Source: Alphaproteobacteria bacterium (GTDB lineage Bacteria; Pseudomonadota; Alphaproteobacteria; UBA9219; RGZA01). Taken from it: a stretch of 35,036 bases of DNA. Positions 1 through 10,000 of this stretch are shown here, in pieces. Every line of letters starts with the position of its first letter. Positions within the stretch are counted from its first letter, which is position 1. The position numbers and the translations under genes were made by a program. Location of the stretch: positions 1-35,036 of the forward strand of contig JANQEX010000038.1 in NCBI GenBank assembly GCA_028278105.1, given 5' to 3'. Under the pieces are notes generated by a model. That model did not search any database. It was not told the DNA's origin and saw only the letters and a program-made list of their open reading frames with translations.

Positions 1-20
1 AAGAAAGGCCCGGCGTCTTC

Positions 21-62
21 AAAAAGCTTGTCCGTAGTCCCCGCTACGGACGGCGCTTTTTT
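21..62. terminator. Terminator-like hairpin (GTCCGTAG-tccccg-CTACGGAC flanked by AAAAAGC/GCTTTTTT)
   Basis: 8-bp perfect stem 30-37/44-51, outer A-run/T-run pairing; T6 run at 57-62; symmetric so could work on either strand. Confidence 0.55.
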
Positions 63-125
63 CATAGCCGGTTCCTTTTTTTCGCCTCCGCAAAACCCAT
101 GTTATTTATGAGTCCAGACCCTAGG

Positions 126-234
126 GCGCGTCATCCCGGAAAAGCGCGAAGCGCTTTATCCGGGATCTCTGTCCATTTTCGGCAAAAAAATCCCGGACAA
201 TCACCCGCCGCCGCTCACAATTTCCGGAGTGACG
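126..234. repeat. Dispersed palindromic repeat, CGTCATCCCGGAAA family, copy 1
   Basis: GCGCGTCATCCCGGAAAAGCGCGAAGCGCTTTATCCGGGATCTCT ... TTTCCGGAGTGACG; second copy at 17084-17185. Confidence 0.7.
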
Positions 235-248
235 TAACTTGTGCATTG

Positions 249-1184
249 CTACGCTGGCCGGTTTTCCACGCTTTCCGTTCCGGCGGCGCTTTCCTCCAGC
301 GAAAGCTGTTCCAGCGTTTCGGCGACTTCCTTCGCGCGCGAGCGCGGCGGGACCGGGGCGGTGGCGCGCGCCGCTTCCTCCATCAACAGTTCCAGCAATC
401 CGCTGGCCGCGCTGAAAAACAGCAAGGCTTCCTGAACCGAAAAATTCTGCCCGGCGCGGGAAAGCGGCGCGCGGTAACGCGCGTCCATATCGTGCAGCAT
501 GGCGGCAAGACGGCCCTCCGGCATGGCGGCGTTGATCTTTCCCGAAGGGGCCAGCAGGCCGGAAGCCTCTTGCCACAGCGCGTCACCGCCGGCCGCGCCG
601 CCGCGTCCCTTGCGGGAAAGATAATATGACAACGCCGTTTCCACCGCTCGCAAAAGGTGGAAGCAGGCCGCGTTGCCGAGCCCGAAGGCCAGGGCGCACC
701 CCGCGGCGCGGATTTCGGCGCGCACCCCCTCCGGTATGGCGGCGAGCGTGGTTTCGGAAAATTGCAGATCAGCCTGCTCGGCAAGGTCGCGCGCGTCGAA
801 CAGGCCGCGGCGCGGCACGGCATAAATGGCGCGGCGGCTGAGTTCGGCCGCAAGGGCCGTTTCGAATTTTTCAGTCAGCGAGCGCAGCAGGACAATCTCG
901 TGCGGATCGATTGTTTCTTCGCGCGCGGGAAAGCGGAACTGGCGCGAGGCGCCGTCGATGAAGTGACGGTTAAATACGGCTCCCATCCTGTTCAGCAGTG
1001 CGGTGGCTTCGCTTTTTGCGAAATCAAGCGGAATGGGGTCGCCCTTGATCAACGTGTCCAACGCCGCCTGCGCTTCCATCAGCGGCACGAACATCTCGGC
1101 CGCGGGCGTGGCGCCGGTGCGCGCGATCACCTGGTAGAGCTTCGCGCCCAGTTCGTAAAATTTATACTGGTTGACCGGGTTCAT
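249..1184 (-). CDS. Hypothetical protein (311 aa)
   Basis: Long ORF; no family recognised with certainty; opposite-strand ORFs judged spurious. Confidence 0.6.
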   Translation of the reverse strand: MNPVNQYKFYELGAKLYQVIARTGATPAAEMFVPLMEAQAALDTLIKGDPIPLDFAKSEATALLNRMGAVFNRHFIDGASRQFRFPAREETIDPHEIVLLRSLTEKFETALAAELSRRAIYAVPRRGLFDARDLAEQADLQFSETTLAAIPEGVRAEIRAAGCALAFGLGNAACFHLLRAVETALSYYLSRKGRGGAAGGDALWQEASGLLAPSGKINAAMPEGRLAAMLHDMDARYRAPLSRAGQNFSVQEALLFFSAASGLLELLMEEAARATAPVPPRSRAKEVAETLEQLSLEESAAGTESVENRPA

Positions 1185-1209
1185 CTGTTGTCCACAACAA
1201 GATCAGGCA

Positions 1210-1296
1210 TCACCCCCACGGCGGCGGACGTCCACGCTTGAATCCAAAAAAATCAAACAGATTTTAAGCGTGGACCCCCGCCTTCGCGGGGGTGAC
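1210..1296. repeat. MITE-like repeat with internal TCCACGCTT/AAGCGTGGA inverted pair and GC hairpin, copy 1
   Basis: TCCACGCTT-gaatccaaaaaaatcaaacagatttt-AAGCGTGGA-CCCCCGCcttcGCGGGGG-TGAC; its AT-rich core matches the reverse complement of the core at 5761-5848. Confidence 0.7.
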
Positions 1297-1406
1297 AATT
1301 GTTTTTAAGCCATGCTTAAAAGCGGTCGCTGGCATAATGCCATGCAGCAAGATAAATGTTACGAATAAGAAAGGAAATAGATTGGTAGAGATTCGTTCTG
1401 TTTCCG

Positions 1407-4274
1407 TCAGCCGGTGGCTTTTTTGCGCTGCGGAAAACCGGGCAGATGGCTCTTAAGATACTGCCCGGTATGGCTTTCGGGACAGGCGGCCAGTTCTTCG
1501 GGCGTGCCGGCCGCCACGATTTCGCCTCCCTTGTCGCCGCCTTCGGGGCCGAGGTCGATGATCCAGTCGGCGGTCTTGATGACGTCCAGATTATGCTCGA
1601 TCACCAGCACCGTATTGCCCGGACCGGTAAGGGCGTGAAGGACTTCCAGCAGCTTGCGCACATCTTCAAAGTGCAGGCCGGTGGTGGGCTCGTCGAGAAT
1701 GTAAAGGGTTTTGCCGGTGCCGCGCCTGGAAAGTTCCTTGGCCAGCTTCACACGCTGCGCCTCGCCGCCCGAAAGGGTGGTGGCGTTCTGGCCGATGGCC
1801 ATGTAGCCAAGGCCGACCCGGTTCAGCATCGCCAGCTTGTCACGAATTGAAGGAACGGCCTCGAACAGGGCCAGGCCCTCCTCGACCGTCATGTTCAGGA
1901 CATCGCTGATGCTTTTGCCCTTCCAGGTCACTTCCAGCGTTTCGCGGTTATAGCGCTTGCCGCCGCAGGCATCGCAGGTCACATACACATCGGGAAGGAA
2001 ATGCATCTCGATGCGCAGCACCCCGCCGCCCTCGCAGGCCTCGCAACGCCCGCCCTTCACGTTGAACGAAAAACGCCCCGGCCCATAGCCGCGCGCCTTC
2101 GCTTCGGGCAAATTCGCAAACCAGTCGCGGATGGGGGTGAAGGCGCCGGTATAGGTGGCGGGGTTGGAGCGCGGCGTGCGTCCGATGGGCGACTGGTCGA
2201 TGTCGATCACCTTGTCGATGAATTGCAGTCCGCGAAGTTCCTTGTGCGGATCGGGAATATCGCGCGCGTCATGCAGCTTGCGGGCGAGGGCGCGATACAG
2301 CGTTTCCAGGACAAGGGTTGATTTGCCGCTGCCCGAAACGCCCGTGACGCAGGTCAGCGTGCCCAGCGGCACTTTCAGGTGGACGTTCTTCAGGTTGTTG
2401 CCGGTGGCGCCGGTCACCTCCACGCACGCGCCCTTGCGGCCCCCGCGGCGGACAACCGGCACGGCGATCCGCCTTTTGCCGGCCAGATAGGCGGCGGTGA
2501 GACTGTGGGGATTGCCCTCAACCTCTTCCGGCGGGCCCTGCGCCACGACATGCCCGCCATGAAGCCCCGCGCCGGGGCCCATGTCGATCAGATGATCGGC
2601 GGAGCGGATGGCGTCCTCGTCATGCTCCACCACCAGCACGCTGTTGCCGAGGTCGCGCAGCCGGGTCAGGGTTTGCAACAGGCGGTGATTGTCGCGCTGA
2701 TGCAGGCCGATGGAGGGCTCGTCCAGCACATACAGCACGCCCGTCAGGCCCGATCCGATTTGCGAGGCCAGGCGGATGCGCTGGCCTTCTCCGCCCGACA
2801 GCGTGCCGGAATGGCGCGCGAGCGTCAGGTAATCCAGCCCCACATCCATCAGAAAGCCGAGCCGTTCCTGAATTTCCTTCAGCACGCGGGCGGCGATCTC
2901 GCGTTGCTTTTTGCTCAAGTCTTTGGGCAGATCCGCAAACCAGGCCTGCGCCCTGGCAATGGAAAGCCCGCAAATCCCGGCGATGGGCTTGCCGGCGATC
3001 TTGACGGTGAGGGCTTCGGGCTTCAGCCGCGCGCCGTGGCAGGCCTCGCACGGCCGGGTGGTTTGGTAGCGCGCCATGTCCTCGCGCCGCCAGTTGCTTT
3101 CGGTCTGGCGGAACAGCCGGTCGAGATTGGGGATCACGCCCTCGAACGGCTTTTCCGATTTCCAGCGGCGCTTGCCGTCGGTGTAGGCGATGGCGACGGC
3201 CTCATCGCCCGTGCCATGCAAAATGACGTGCTTCAGTTTCGGGCTCAACGCGCGCCAGGGCGTGGTGACGCTGCCGCCGAAATGTCTCACAAGGCCTTCC
3301 AGAGCCTGAAGCTGGAAAGTCATGTAGGCCGAATGCCAGGGCGCGATGGCGCCGTCGCGGATGCTGAGCCTGTCATCCGGCACCACAAGCTGCGGGTCGA
3401 ACAGCAGCTTCTCGCCAAGCCCGTCGCATTCCGGGCAGGCGCCATGCGGGCTGTTGAAGGAGAAGAGCCGCGGCTCCACCTCGTCCAGCGTAAAGCCGGA
3501 GACCGGGCAGGCGAATTTGGAGGAGAAGACATGCCGCTTGCCCGACGGCGTTTCCTCGGCATACAGCAGGCCGTCGGCGAGTTTCAGCGCGGTTTCGATT
3601 GAATCGGGCAGGCGGTTGCCCATGTCGGGGCGGACCACAAGACGGTCCACCACCACCTCGATATCATGCCTTGTTTTTTTGTTGAGGGTGGGCAGGGCGT
3701 CCATCTCGTGAAGCGCGCCGTCGATCTTCACGCGCGCGAAGCCCTTGCGCTGAAGCTCCTGCAGCTCCTTTTTGTATTCGCCCTTGCGCCCGCGCACGAC
3801 GGGAGCCAGAAGCAGAATCCTCGTTCCCTCCGGCAGGGCCGAAATGCGGTCCACCATCTGGCTGACGGTCTGGCTTTCAATGGGCAGGCCCGTGGCGGGC
3901 GAGGTGGGAACGCCGATGCGTGCCCAGAGCAGGCGCATATAGTCGTAAATCTCCGTCACCGTGCCCACGGTGGAGCGCGGGTTGCGCGAGGTGGTTTTCT
4001 GCTCGATGGAGATGGCGGGCGACAACCCGTCGATGTGGTCCACATCGGGCTTTTGCATCATCTCAAGGAACTGGCGGGCGTAGGCGGACAGGCTTTCCAC
4101 ATAGCGCCGCTGCCCTTCGGCATAGATGGTGTCGAACGCCAGCGACGACTTGCCCGATCCCGAAAGCCCGGTGATCACCACCAGCCGGTTCTTGGGAATG
4201 GCGACGTCGAGATTTTTCAGGTTGTGCTCGCGCGCGCCGCGAACATGAAGGACGCTGTCGGCTGGTTTTGGCAT
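1407..4274 (-). CDS. uvrA: Excinuclease ABC subunit A
   Basis: [35 protein letters not shown], two ABC signature motifs (LSGGE), zinc-finger CxxC motifs. Confidence 0.98.
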   Translation of the reverse strand: MPKPADSVLHVRGAREHNLKNLDVAIPKNRLVVITGLSGSGKSSLAFDTIYAEGQRRYVESLSAYARQFLEMMQKPDVDHIDGLSPAISIEQKTTSRNPRSTVGTVTEIYDYMRLLWARIGVPTSPATGLPIESQTVSQMVDRISALPEGTRILLLAPVVRGRKGEYKKELQELQRKGFARVKIDGALHEMDALPTLNKKTRHDIEVVVDRLVVRPDMGNRLPDSIETALKLADGLLYAEETPSGKRHVFSSKFACPVSGFTLDEVEPRLFSFNSPHGACPECDGLGEKLLFDPQLVVPDDRLSIRDGAIAPWHSAYMTFQLQALEGLVRHFGGSVTTPWRALSPKLKHVILHGTGDEAVAIAYTDGKRRWKSEKPFEGVIPNLDRLFRQTESNWRREDMARYQTTRPCEACHGARLKPEALTVKIAGKPIAGICGLSIARAQAWFADLPKDLSKKQREIAARVLKEIQERLGFLMDVGLDYLTLARHSGTLSGGEGQRIRLASQIGSGLTGVLYVLDEPSIGLHQRDNHRLLQTLTRLRDLGNSVLVVEHDEDAIRSADHLIDMGPGAGLHGGHVVAQGPPEEVEGNPHSLTAAYLAGKRRIAVPVVRRGGRKGACVEVTGATGNNLKNVHLKVPLGTLTCVTGVSGSGKSTLVLETLYRALARKLHDARDIPDPHKELRGLQFIDKVIDIDQSPIGRTPRSNPATYTGAFTPIRDWFANLPEAKARGYGPGRFSFNVKGGRCEACEGGGVLRIEMHFLPDVYVTCDACGGKRYNRETLEVTWKGKSISDVLNMTVEEGLALFEAVPSIRDKLAMLNRVGLGYMAIGQNATTLSGGEAQRVKLAKELSRRGTGKTLYILDEPTTGLHFEDVRKLLEVLHALTGPGNTVLVIEHNLDVIKTADWIIDLGPEGGDKGGEIVAAGTPEELAACPESHTGQYLKSHLPGFPQRKKATG

Positions 4275-4416
4275 GAAATGTCGCTATCCACGGCGTCCCG
4301 GCCCCATCGCCGGCCCGCCGCGCGTCTAACTTAAGGTTCGGGCGGAAAAGTTCAATCGGCATGAAAAACAACAGAATTCCCCTCCCTCCGGGAGGGATTA
4401 GGGGAGGGTCTGCGAA

Positions 4417-4480
4417 AAGGGTCGAAGGGGTCACAAGGGTCAGGAGGGTCAAGGACCCTTTTGACCCTTACGACCCTTTA
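4417..4480. repeat. AGGGTCANN 9-nt repeats followed by inverted TGACCCTTNN copies, locus 1
   Basis: AAGGGTCGAAGGGGTCACAAGGGTCAGGAGGGTCAAGGACCCTTTTGACCCTTACGACCCTTT; related array at 25863-25937. Confidence 0.75.
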
Positions 4481-4703
4481 TGCCCCTCCATGATCCCTCC
4501 CCCTTGCCCCTCTCCGCCTTCGCTCTTCGAGCTTCGGCGGACGAGCTATCCTCAAGGACCCGCCGTAGCTTTAGCGAAGGCGGGCCAAAGGGAGGGGCTT
4601 TTTGGTTTTGCTCATGGCCGCCTTTTTGACTGATGGCAGGCTACTAGCCAAACCTTTCGGCCTTCCCTATACTCGCATATCCCATTCAACAGCAGGTGCA
4701 ACC

Positions 4704-5177
4704 ATGGCAGGAAGCGTAAACAAGGTTATTCTGGTGGGCAATCTGGGCCGCGATCCCGAAGTCCGGTCGTTCCAGAACGGCGGGCGCGTGGCGCGCCTGT
4801 CGCTGGCCACCTCGGAAAGCTGGAAGGACAGGAATTCCGGCGAGCGCAAGGAAAAAACCGAATGGCACCGCGTGGAGATCTATAACGACAAGCTGGTGGA
4901 CGTGGCCGAGCGTTACCTGAAGAAAGGAACCAAGGTCTTTGTGGAAGGCCAGTTGGAAACCCAGAAATACACCGACAAGGAAGGCAACGACCGTTACTCC
5001 ACCGTGGTGGCGCTACGCCCCTTCCGCGGCGATTTCACCATTCTGGACAGCAAGGGCGGCGGCGGCAACGATAACGCGCCGGGCGATTACGCGGGCGCCG
5101 GCTCCGGCGGATCGTCCCCTGGCGGCGGCGCGCCCGCGCGCGGCGGCGGCGATCTTGATGACGAAATTCCGTTCTAG
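4704..5177 (+). CDS. ssb: Single-stranded DNA-binding protein
   Basis: MAGSVNKVILVGNLGRDPEVR...WHRVEIYNDKL..., Gly-rich linker and acidic tail DLDDEIPF; start chosen at 4704 inside the longer 4602 ORF. Confidence 0.97.
   Translation: MAGSVNKVILVGNLGRDPEVRSFQNGGRVARLSLATSESWKDRNSGERKEKTEWHRVEIYNDKLVDVAERYLKKGTKVFVEGQLETQKYTDKEGNDRYSTVVALRPFRGDFTILDSKGGGGNDNAPGDYAGAGSGGSSPGGGAPARGGGDLDDEIPF
5107..5140 (+). repeat. 34-bp block of the ssb linker-coding region, original copy
   Basis: gcggatcgtcccctggcggcggcgcgcccgcgcg, identical to 5498-5531. Confidence 0.9.
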
Positions 5178-5456
5178 GGTCTGGTCTGAATTAAACAGGT
5201 ATTTCATTCAAAAAACTGCTTCTCACCCCGGCCCCCGCTTTCGCGGGGGTAAACTCCAGCCGGGGTCCAGCATGTTGCCTTCGGCAACATGCAACCGCCG
5301 AAGGCGGTTGCTGGATTCCGGCTTCTCCGCCTCCGCAAAGCTACGGCGCGACGGGTGCGCCAAGACCTCGGCGTAGCCGCCAGGCGAAGCCGGGCGCCGG
5401 AATGAGCAGTGATCTGTTTGATTTGATCCATTTCTAATTGAGTTCAGACCCTAGTC
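5174..5456. repeat. MITE-like palindromic element abutting the ssb stop codon
   Basis: Approximate terminal inverted repeats TCTAGGGTCTGGTCTGAATTAA / AATTGAGTTCAGACCCTAGT; inner multi-hairpin structure at 5260-5321. Confidence 0.5.
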
Positions 5457-5497
5457 CTGACTAACCGTGGACGGCTTGCAATTCCCGCGGTTTCGCT

Positions 5498-5531
5498 GCG
5501 GATCGTCCCCTGGCGGCGGCGCGCCCGCGCG
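5498..5531 (+). repeat. Exact 34-bp copy of ssb 5107-5140 in intergenic DNA
   Basis: Direct string identity. Confidence 0.9.
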
Positions 5532-5760
5532 AAATTGAGTCCAGACTCTAATAAACTAGGCCCCCGCTTTCGCGGGGGCGCTTGGGTTTGGAACCCCCGC
5601 TTCTCCGCCTCCGCAAGCTTCGACGCGACGGGTGCGCCAAGACCTCGGCGTAGCCGCAGGCGAAGCCGGGCGCGGGAATGTACATATGGGAAATTCCCAT
5701 ACGAGAATTATTTGGTTTTGCTGGGGTCCCATGAAATGACTCACCCCGAAAACATGGGCC

Positions 5761-5848
5761 GTCACCCCCGCGAAGGCGGGGGTTCACGCTTATAATCTTT
5801 TGATTTGTTTGGATTTCAAGCGTGGATGCCCGCCTTCGCGGGCATGAC
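5761..5848. repeat. MITE-like repeat, TCCACGCTT/AAGCGTGGA family, copy 2
   Basis: GTCACCCCCGCgaaGGCGGGGGTTCACGCTT-AT-rich core-CAAGCGTGGATGCCCGCcttcGCGGGCATGAC. Confidence 0.7.
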
Positions 5849-5923
5849 GGGTTACTTTTTGGCGTGTGTCAGTTCATAAGTTCGTTGGTTTTACTACAGT
5901 CCCTGAACCTTGAGCCCCCACGC

Positions 5924-5953
5924 CGGCCTTGCCGGATTTTTCCGGCAAGGCCG
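5924..5953. other. 13-bp perfect hairpin with TTTT loop, 3' of the minus-strand secreted protein gene
   Basis: CGGCCTTGCCGGA-tttt-TCCGGCAAGGCCG; no obvious minus-strand T-run, so not called a canonical terminator. Confidence 0.7.
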
Positions 5954-5976
5954 CGTATTATGCCCTTTGAAAATGC

Positions 5977-6831
5977 TTATCGGTCAGGAGTCAGGGCGGG
6001 TTTTGCAGGACGGGGGAGCGAAGGGCGGGGCTTTGGCTTACATGACTTTTTAGGGTTTACCTCCACATCCGTCTCTATGCTGGACAACTCGTAATCAGGC
6101 TGAGTGTTTTTAGAACAATAGTTGTGAACTTTCACTACGGCTGATAGCCGTTGTGTATTATTATAGGGAATGTCGGACAAGGGTGCGGAGGCTTGTCTTT
6201 CGAAGCTTTCGGTTGTCATGGATTCTGGAAAGCCAGCTAGACGGACTGTGGTTGTGTCTTTTACCGTGGCCCTAAGAAAAGCTCCCTGACCATTGCAAAC
6301 CATTTTCTTGGCCACTTTCACGCTGCCGCGAAAAGAAGCGTCGGAATTTTTCTTTGCTTTACGTTTTAACTTCTTACAAAAATCTTCTTGTTCTTTACCA
6401 GCATACTTCGCCACCATTTCTTTTATCACGGGAGTTTCCAAAAGCCGTTCCGCGGCTGCTTTTGCTTCCTCTTCTTCCCGTTTTTGAGCTTCTTTCTCTC
6501 TGCGCTCAAACTCTTTTTCAACTGCGGCGGCGGCAGCCTGATCCGCTATCTTCTCCACGTCATCTTGCGTCAGGGCAGGAGGAGCGCTTTCGCCTACGAC
6601 CTCTGAGCTTGCTTCAACGACAGAGAGCATGCCACCGCGCATATCCGGGCTGGCCTTGAAGGATTCAATAAGGCTTTTCAGGGTAGGAACTTTAGGTTTC
6701 CGTACTTGGGTTTCAGCGGTAGAGGTAGTTGTTGCCGTGGCCTTGGGCTCCGTTGCACTGGCGGGCAGGACGTTGGCAGCCGTTATGGCGGCAGCGAGAG
6801 CAAGGCTTGATGGGCGTGAAATGATGGCCAT
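5977..6831 (-). CDS. Hypothetical secreted protein with signal peptide and charged coiled-coil segment
   Basis: N-terminus MAIISRPSSLALAAAITAANVLPASA; E/K/R/A-rich middle; AAGGAGAT ribosome-binding site upstream. Confidence 0.75.
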   Translation of the reverse strand: MAIISRPSSLALAAAITAANVLPASATEPKATATTTSTAETQVRKPKVPTLKSLIESFKASPDMRGGMLSVVEASSEVVGESAPPALTQDDVEKIADQAAAAAVEKEFERREKEAQKREEEEAKAAAERLLETPVIKEMVAKYAGKEQEDFCKKLKRKAKKNSDASFRGSVKVAKKMVCNGQGAFLRATVKDTTTVRLAGFPESMTTESFERQASAPLSDIPYNNTQRLSAVVKVHNYCSKNTQPDYELSSIETDVEVNPKKSCKPKPRPSLPRPAKPALTPDR

Positions 6832-7002
6832 TTTAATATCTCCTTAGAAAGGATGGGCAAACATGGATAAAAGATAAAAAAACGGATTGGTTAAAATCAA
6901 TGCCGTATTTACTTGCGCGAATGGGATTGGCCGGATTTTTGAATGGACATCCTTCACGCCTGATATTTAATGGAAGGATCCTCCCCCCTTTTTGTTGCCT
7001 GA

Positions 7003-10000
7003 ATGTTCATCCATCTCCGCGCGCACAGCTCCTATTCGCTGCTGGAAGGGGCGATTGGGACCAAAAACCTGGTTCGCCTCGCCAGGGAGGCGGGGATGCC
7101 CGCCATCGCGCTGACCGACACGGGCAATATGTTCGGCGCCCTCGAATTTGCGATGGAGGCGGTGGAGGCGGGCATTCAGCCCATCATCGGCAGCCTGATC
7201 GCATTGCGCGATGTGGCCCCTCGCAAAAACGGCAATGAGCCGCAAAAATTCCTGCCCCTTCTGGCCCGCGACAAGAAGGGCTATCGCAACCTTATGGCGC
7301 TTTCCAGCGCCTCCTGGCTGGAGGCGGCGGGCGAGGGGGAGGCGTTCATCACCCTTCCCATGCTTCAGAAAAGAACCGACGGCCTCATCGCGCTCACCGG
7401 CGGGCCCACGGGACCCGTCGGCCGGTTCCTGCTGGATGGGCAGGATGAAGCGGCCGAGGCATTGCTGCTCACGTTGAAAGAGCTTTTTCCCGAACGTCTG
7501 TATGTGGAAATCCAGCGCCACGGCGAAGGCGAGTTCGCCGAGCGCGAGGACCGCACCGAAAGCGCGTTCGTCGATCTTGCCTACAAGCACGGCCTGCCGC
7601 TTCTGGCCACCAACGACATCCTGTTCGCCGGCGAGAGCATGTTCGAGGCGCATGACGCGCTGATCTGCATCGCCGCCAAGGGCCATTATGTGAACGAAAC
7701 CGGCCGCCCGCGCGTCACCCGCCATCACCGCTTCAAAACAGCGGCGGAGATGGAGGCGCTGTTCGCCGATCTGCCCGAAGCGGTTGCGAATACGCGGGTG
7801 GTGGCGCAACGCTGTAGCTGGTGGCCGAAAAAGACCACGCCCATTCTGCCGCCCTTCGAAACCGCGTCGGACCGCAACAAGGAGGACGAGCTTCGCGCGC
7901 AGGCGGTGGAGGGGCTGTCCGCCCGCCTTTCCGCCGTCCCGTCCATCACCGACCATGAAGGCTACCGCAAGCGGCTGGATTACGAGCTGGACGTGATTAG
8001 CGCCATGGGCTTCGCGGGGTATTTCCTGATCGTGGCCGACTTCATCAAATGGGCCAAGGCGCGCGATATTCCGGTGGGACCGGGGCGCGGTTCGGGCGTG
8101 GGATCGCTGGTGGCCTGGGCGTTGACGATCACCGACCTTGATCCCATTCCGCTGAACCTGCTGTTCGAGCGTTTCCTGAATCCCGAACGAGTCTCGATGC
8201 CCGATTTCGATATCGACTTCTGCCAGGAGCGGCGCGACGAGGTCATCGCCTATGTGCAGCAGCGCTATGGGGCCGAGCGCGTCGCGCAGATCATCACCTT
8301 CGGCAAGCTCCAGGCCCGCGCCGTGCTGCGCAATGTGGGCCGCGTGCTGGGCATGCCGCTGGGCTATGTCGACAAAATCTGCAAGCTGGTGCCGTTCAAC
8401 CCCGCCAATCCCGTCTTGCTGAAAGACGCGGTGGAAGGCGAGCCGGCTCTCGCCGCCCTGCGCGACAGCGACCCGGCGGTGGCCCGCCTGATCGATATAT
8501 CGCTCAAGCTGGAGGGGCTTTATGCCCATGCCTCCACCCATGCCGCGGGCCTCGTGATCGGCGACCGGCCGCTGCCGCAACTCGTGCCGCTTTACCGCGA
8601 TCCGCGCGCGCCCCTGCCCGTCACCCAGTTCAGCATGAAAACGGTGGAGCTTGCGGGCCTTGTGAAATTCGACTTCCTCGGACTCAAGACGCTCTCGGTT
8701 TTGCAGCAGGCCTGCGACATCGTGAAAAAGGTGGAAGGGGTGGAGATTGATCTCTCGCATCTGCCGCTGGAAGATGCGCCGGCCTATGCCATGCTCGCGC
8801 GCGGCGAAACGCTGGGGGTGTTCCAGCTTGAAGGTTCCGGCATGCGCGACACGCTGCGCCGCCTGAAGCCCACGCGGTTCGAGGATATCATCGCCCTTGT
8901 CGCCCTCTACCGTCCGGGGCCGATGGACAATATTCCCAAATACATCAAGGTGAAGAACGGCGCGGAACGGCCCGATTACCTTCACCCCCTGCTGGAGCCG
9001 GTGCTGAAAGAAACCTACGGCATCGCCATTTATCAGGAACAGGTCATGCAGATCGCGCAGGTGCTCTCCGGCTACACGCTCGGCGCCGCCGATCTGCTGC
9101 GCCGCGCCATGGGCAAGAAGAACAAGAGGGAAATGGCCGCGCAGCGCAAGAATTTCATCCGCGGCGCGGGCGAGAAGGGCGTGCCCGCCAATCAGGCCGA
9201 AATGATTTTCGAGCAGGTGGACAAGTTCGCGGGCTACGGCTTCAACAAATCGCACGCCGCGGCTTACGCGATGATCGCCTGGCGCACGGCCTGGCTGAAG
9301 GCGCATCATCCGGTGGCGTTCTATGCCGCCTCCATGACCTTCGACATGGGCTCGACCGACAAGCTGAACATTTTCCGGCAGGAACTGCTGCGGCTTGGCA
9401 TTCCGCTTCTGCCGCCCGACGTCAACCGCTCGACCGGCGTCTTTTCGGTGGAAAAGACGGACGGAAAAATGTGTATCCGCTACGCGCTGGCGGCGGTGAA
9501 GGGCGTGGGGCTGGAAGCGATGAAGGCTCTGGTGGCCGAGCGCGAGGCGAACGGCCCCTACACGGACCTGTTCGATTTCGCCGGCCGCCTGGACGGCAAG
9601 GTCATCAACAAAAGGCAGATGGAAAGCCTGATTTGCGCGGGCGCGTTCGACAGCCTTGATTCCAGCCGCGCGCGGGTGATGGAAAATGTGGAGCTTCTGG
9701 TGCGCCTGGCCGGCCATGCGGCGCATGAGCGCGAGGTGGGGCAGGCCAGCCTCTTCGCCGCCGCGCCGCAGCCGGCGGCCCGGCCCGCCTTGCGCGAGGT
9801 CAGGCCATGGGCGGACCTTGAGCGGCTGCAAAAGGAATTCGGCGCGCTTGGCTTTTATCTGTCGGCGCACCCGCTGGATGCCTTCCGGCCCCTGCTGGAG
9901 CGTTTGGGCGCCGTGCGCGCCGCGCAGCTTGGCGAGGCGGCGGGGGCGAGCGGATCACAACGCCGCAAGATCGCGGGCATTCTGGTTTCAAGGCAGGAGC

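Noticed and set aside
4417-4480. CRISPR-like array from AGGGTCA repeats
   Set aside because: Units are 9 nt with 2-nt spacing and half are inverted; no spacers and no cas genes.
5560-5850. CRISPR possibility from repeated CCCCCGCTTTCGCGGGGG hairpins
   Set aside because: Irregular spacing, variable repeats, no cas genes; matches dispersed palindromic repeats.
6967-9870. 967-aa ORF antisense to dnaE
   Set aside because: High-GC codon bias in dnaE leaves the antisense frame stop-free; His/Arg/Gly-rich composition without domains; the sense strand is certain.
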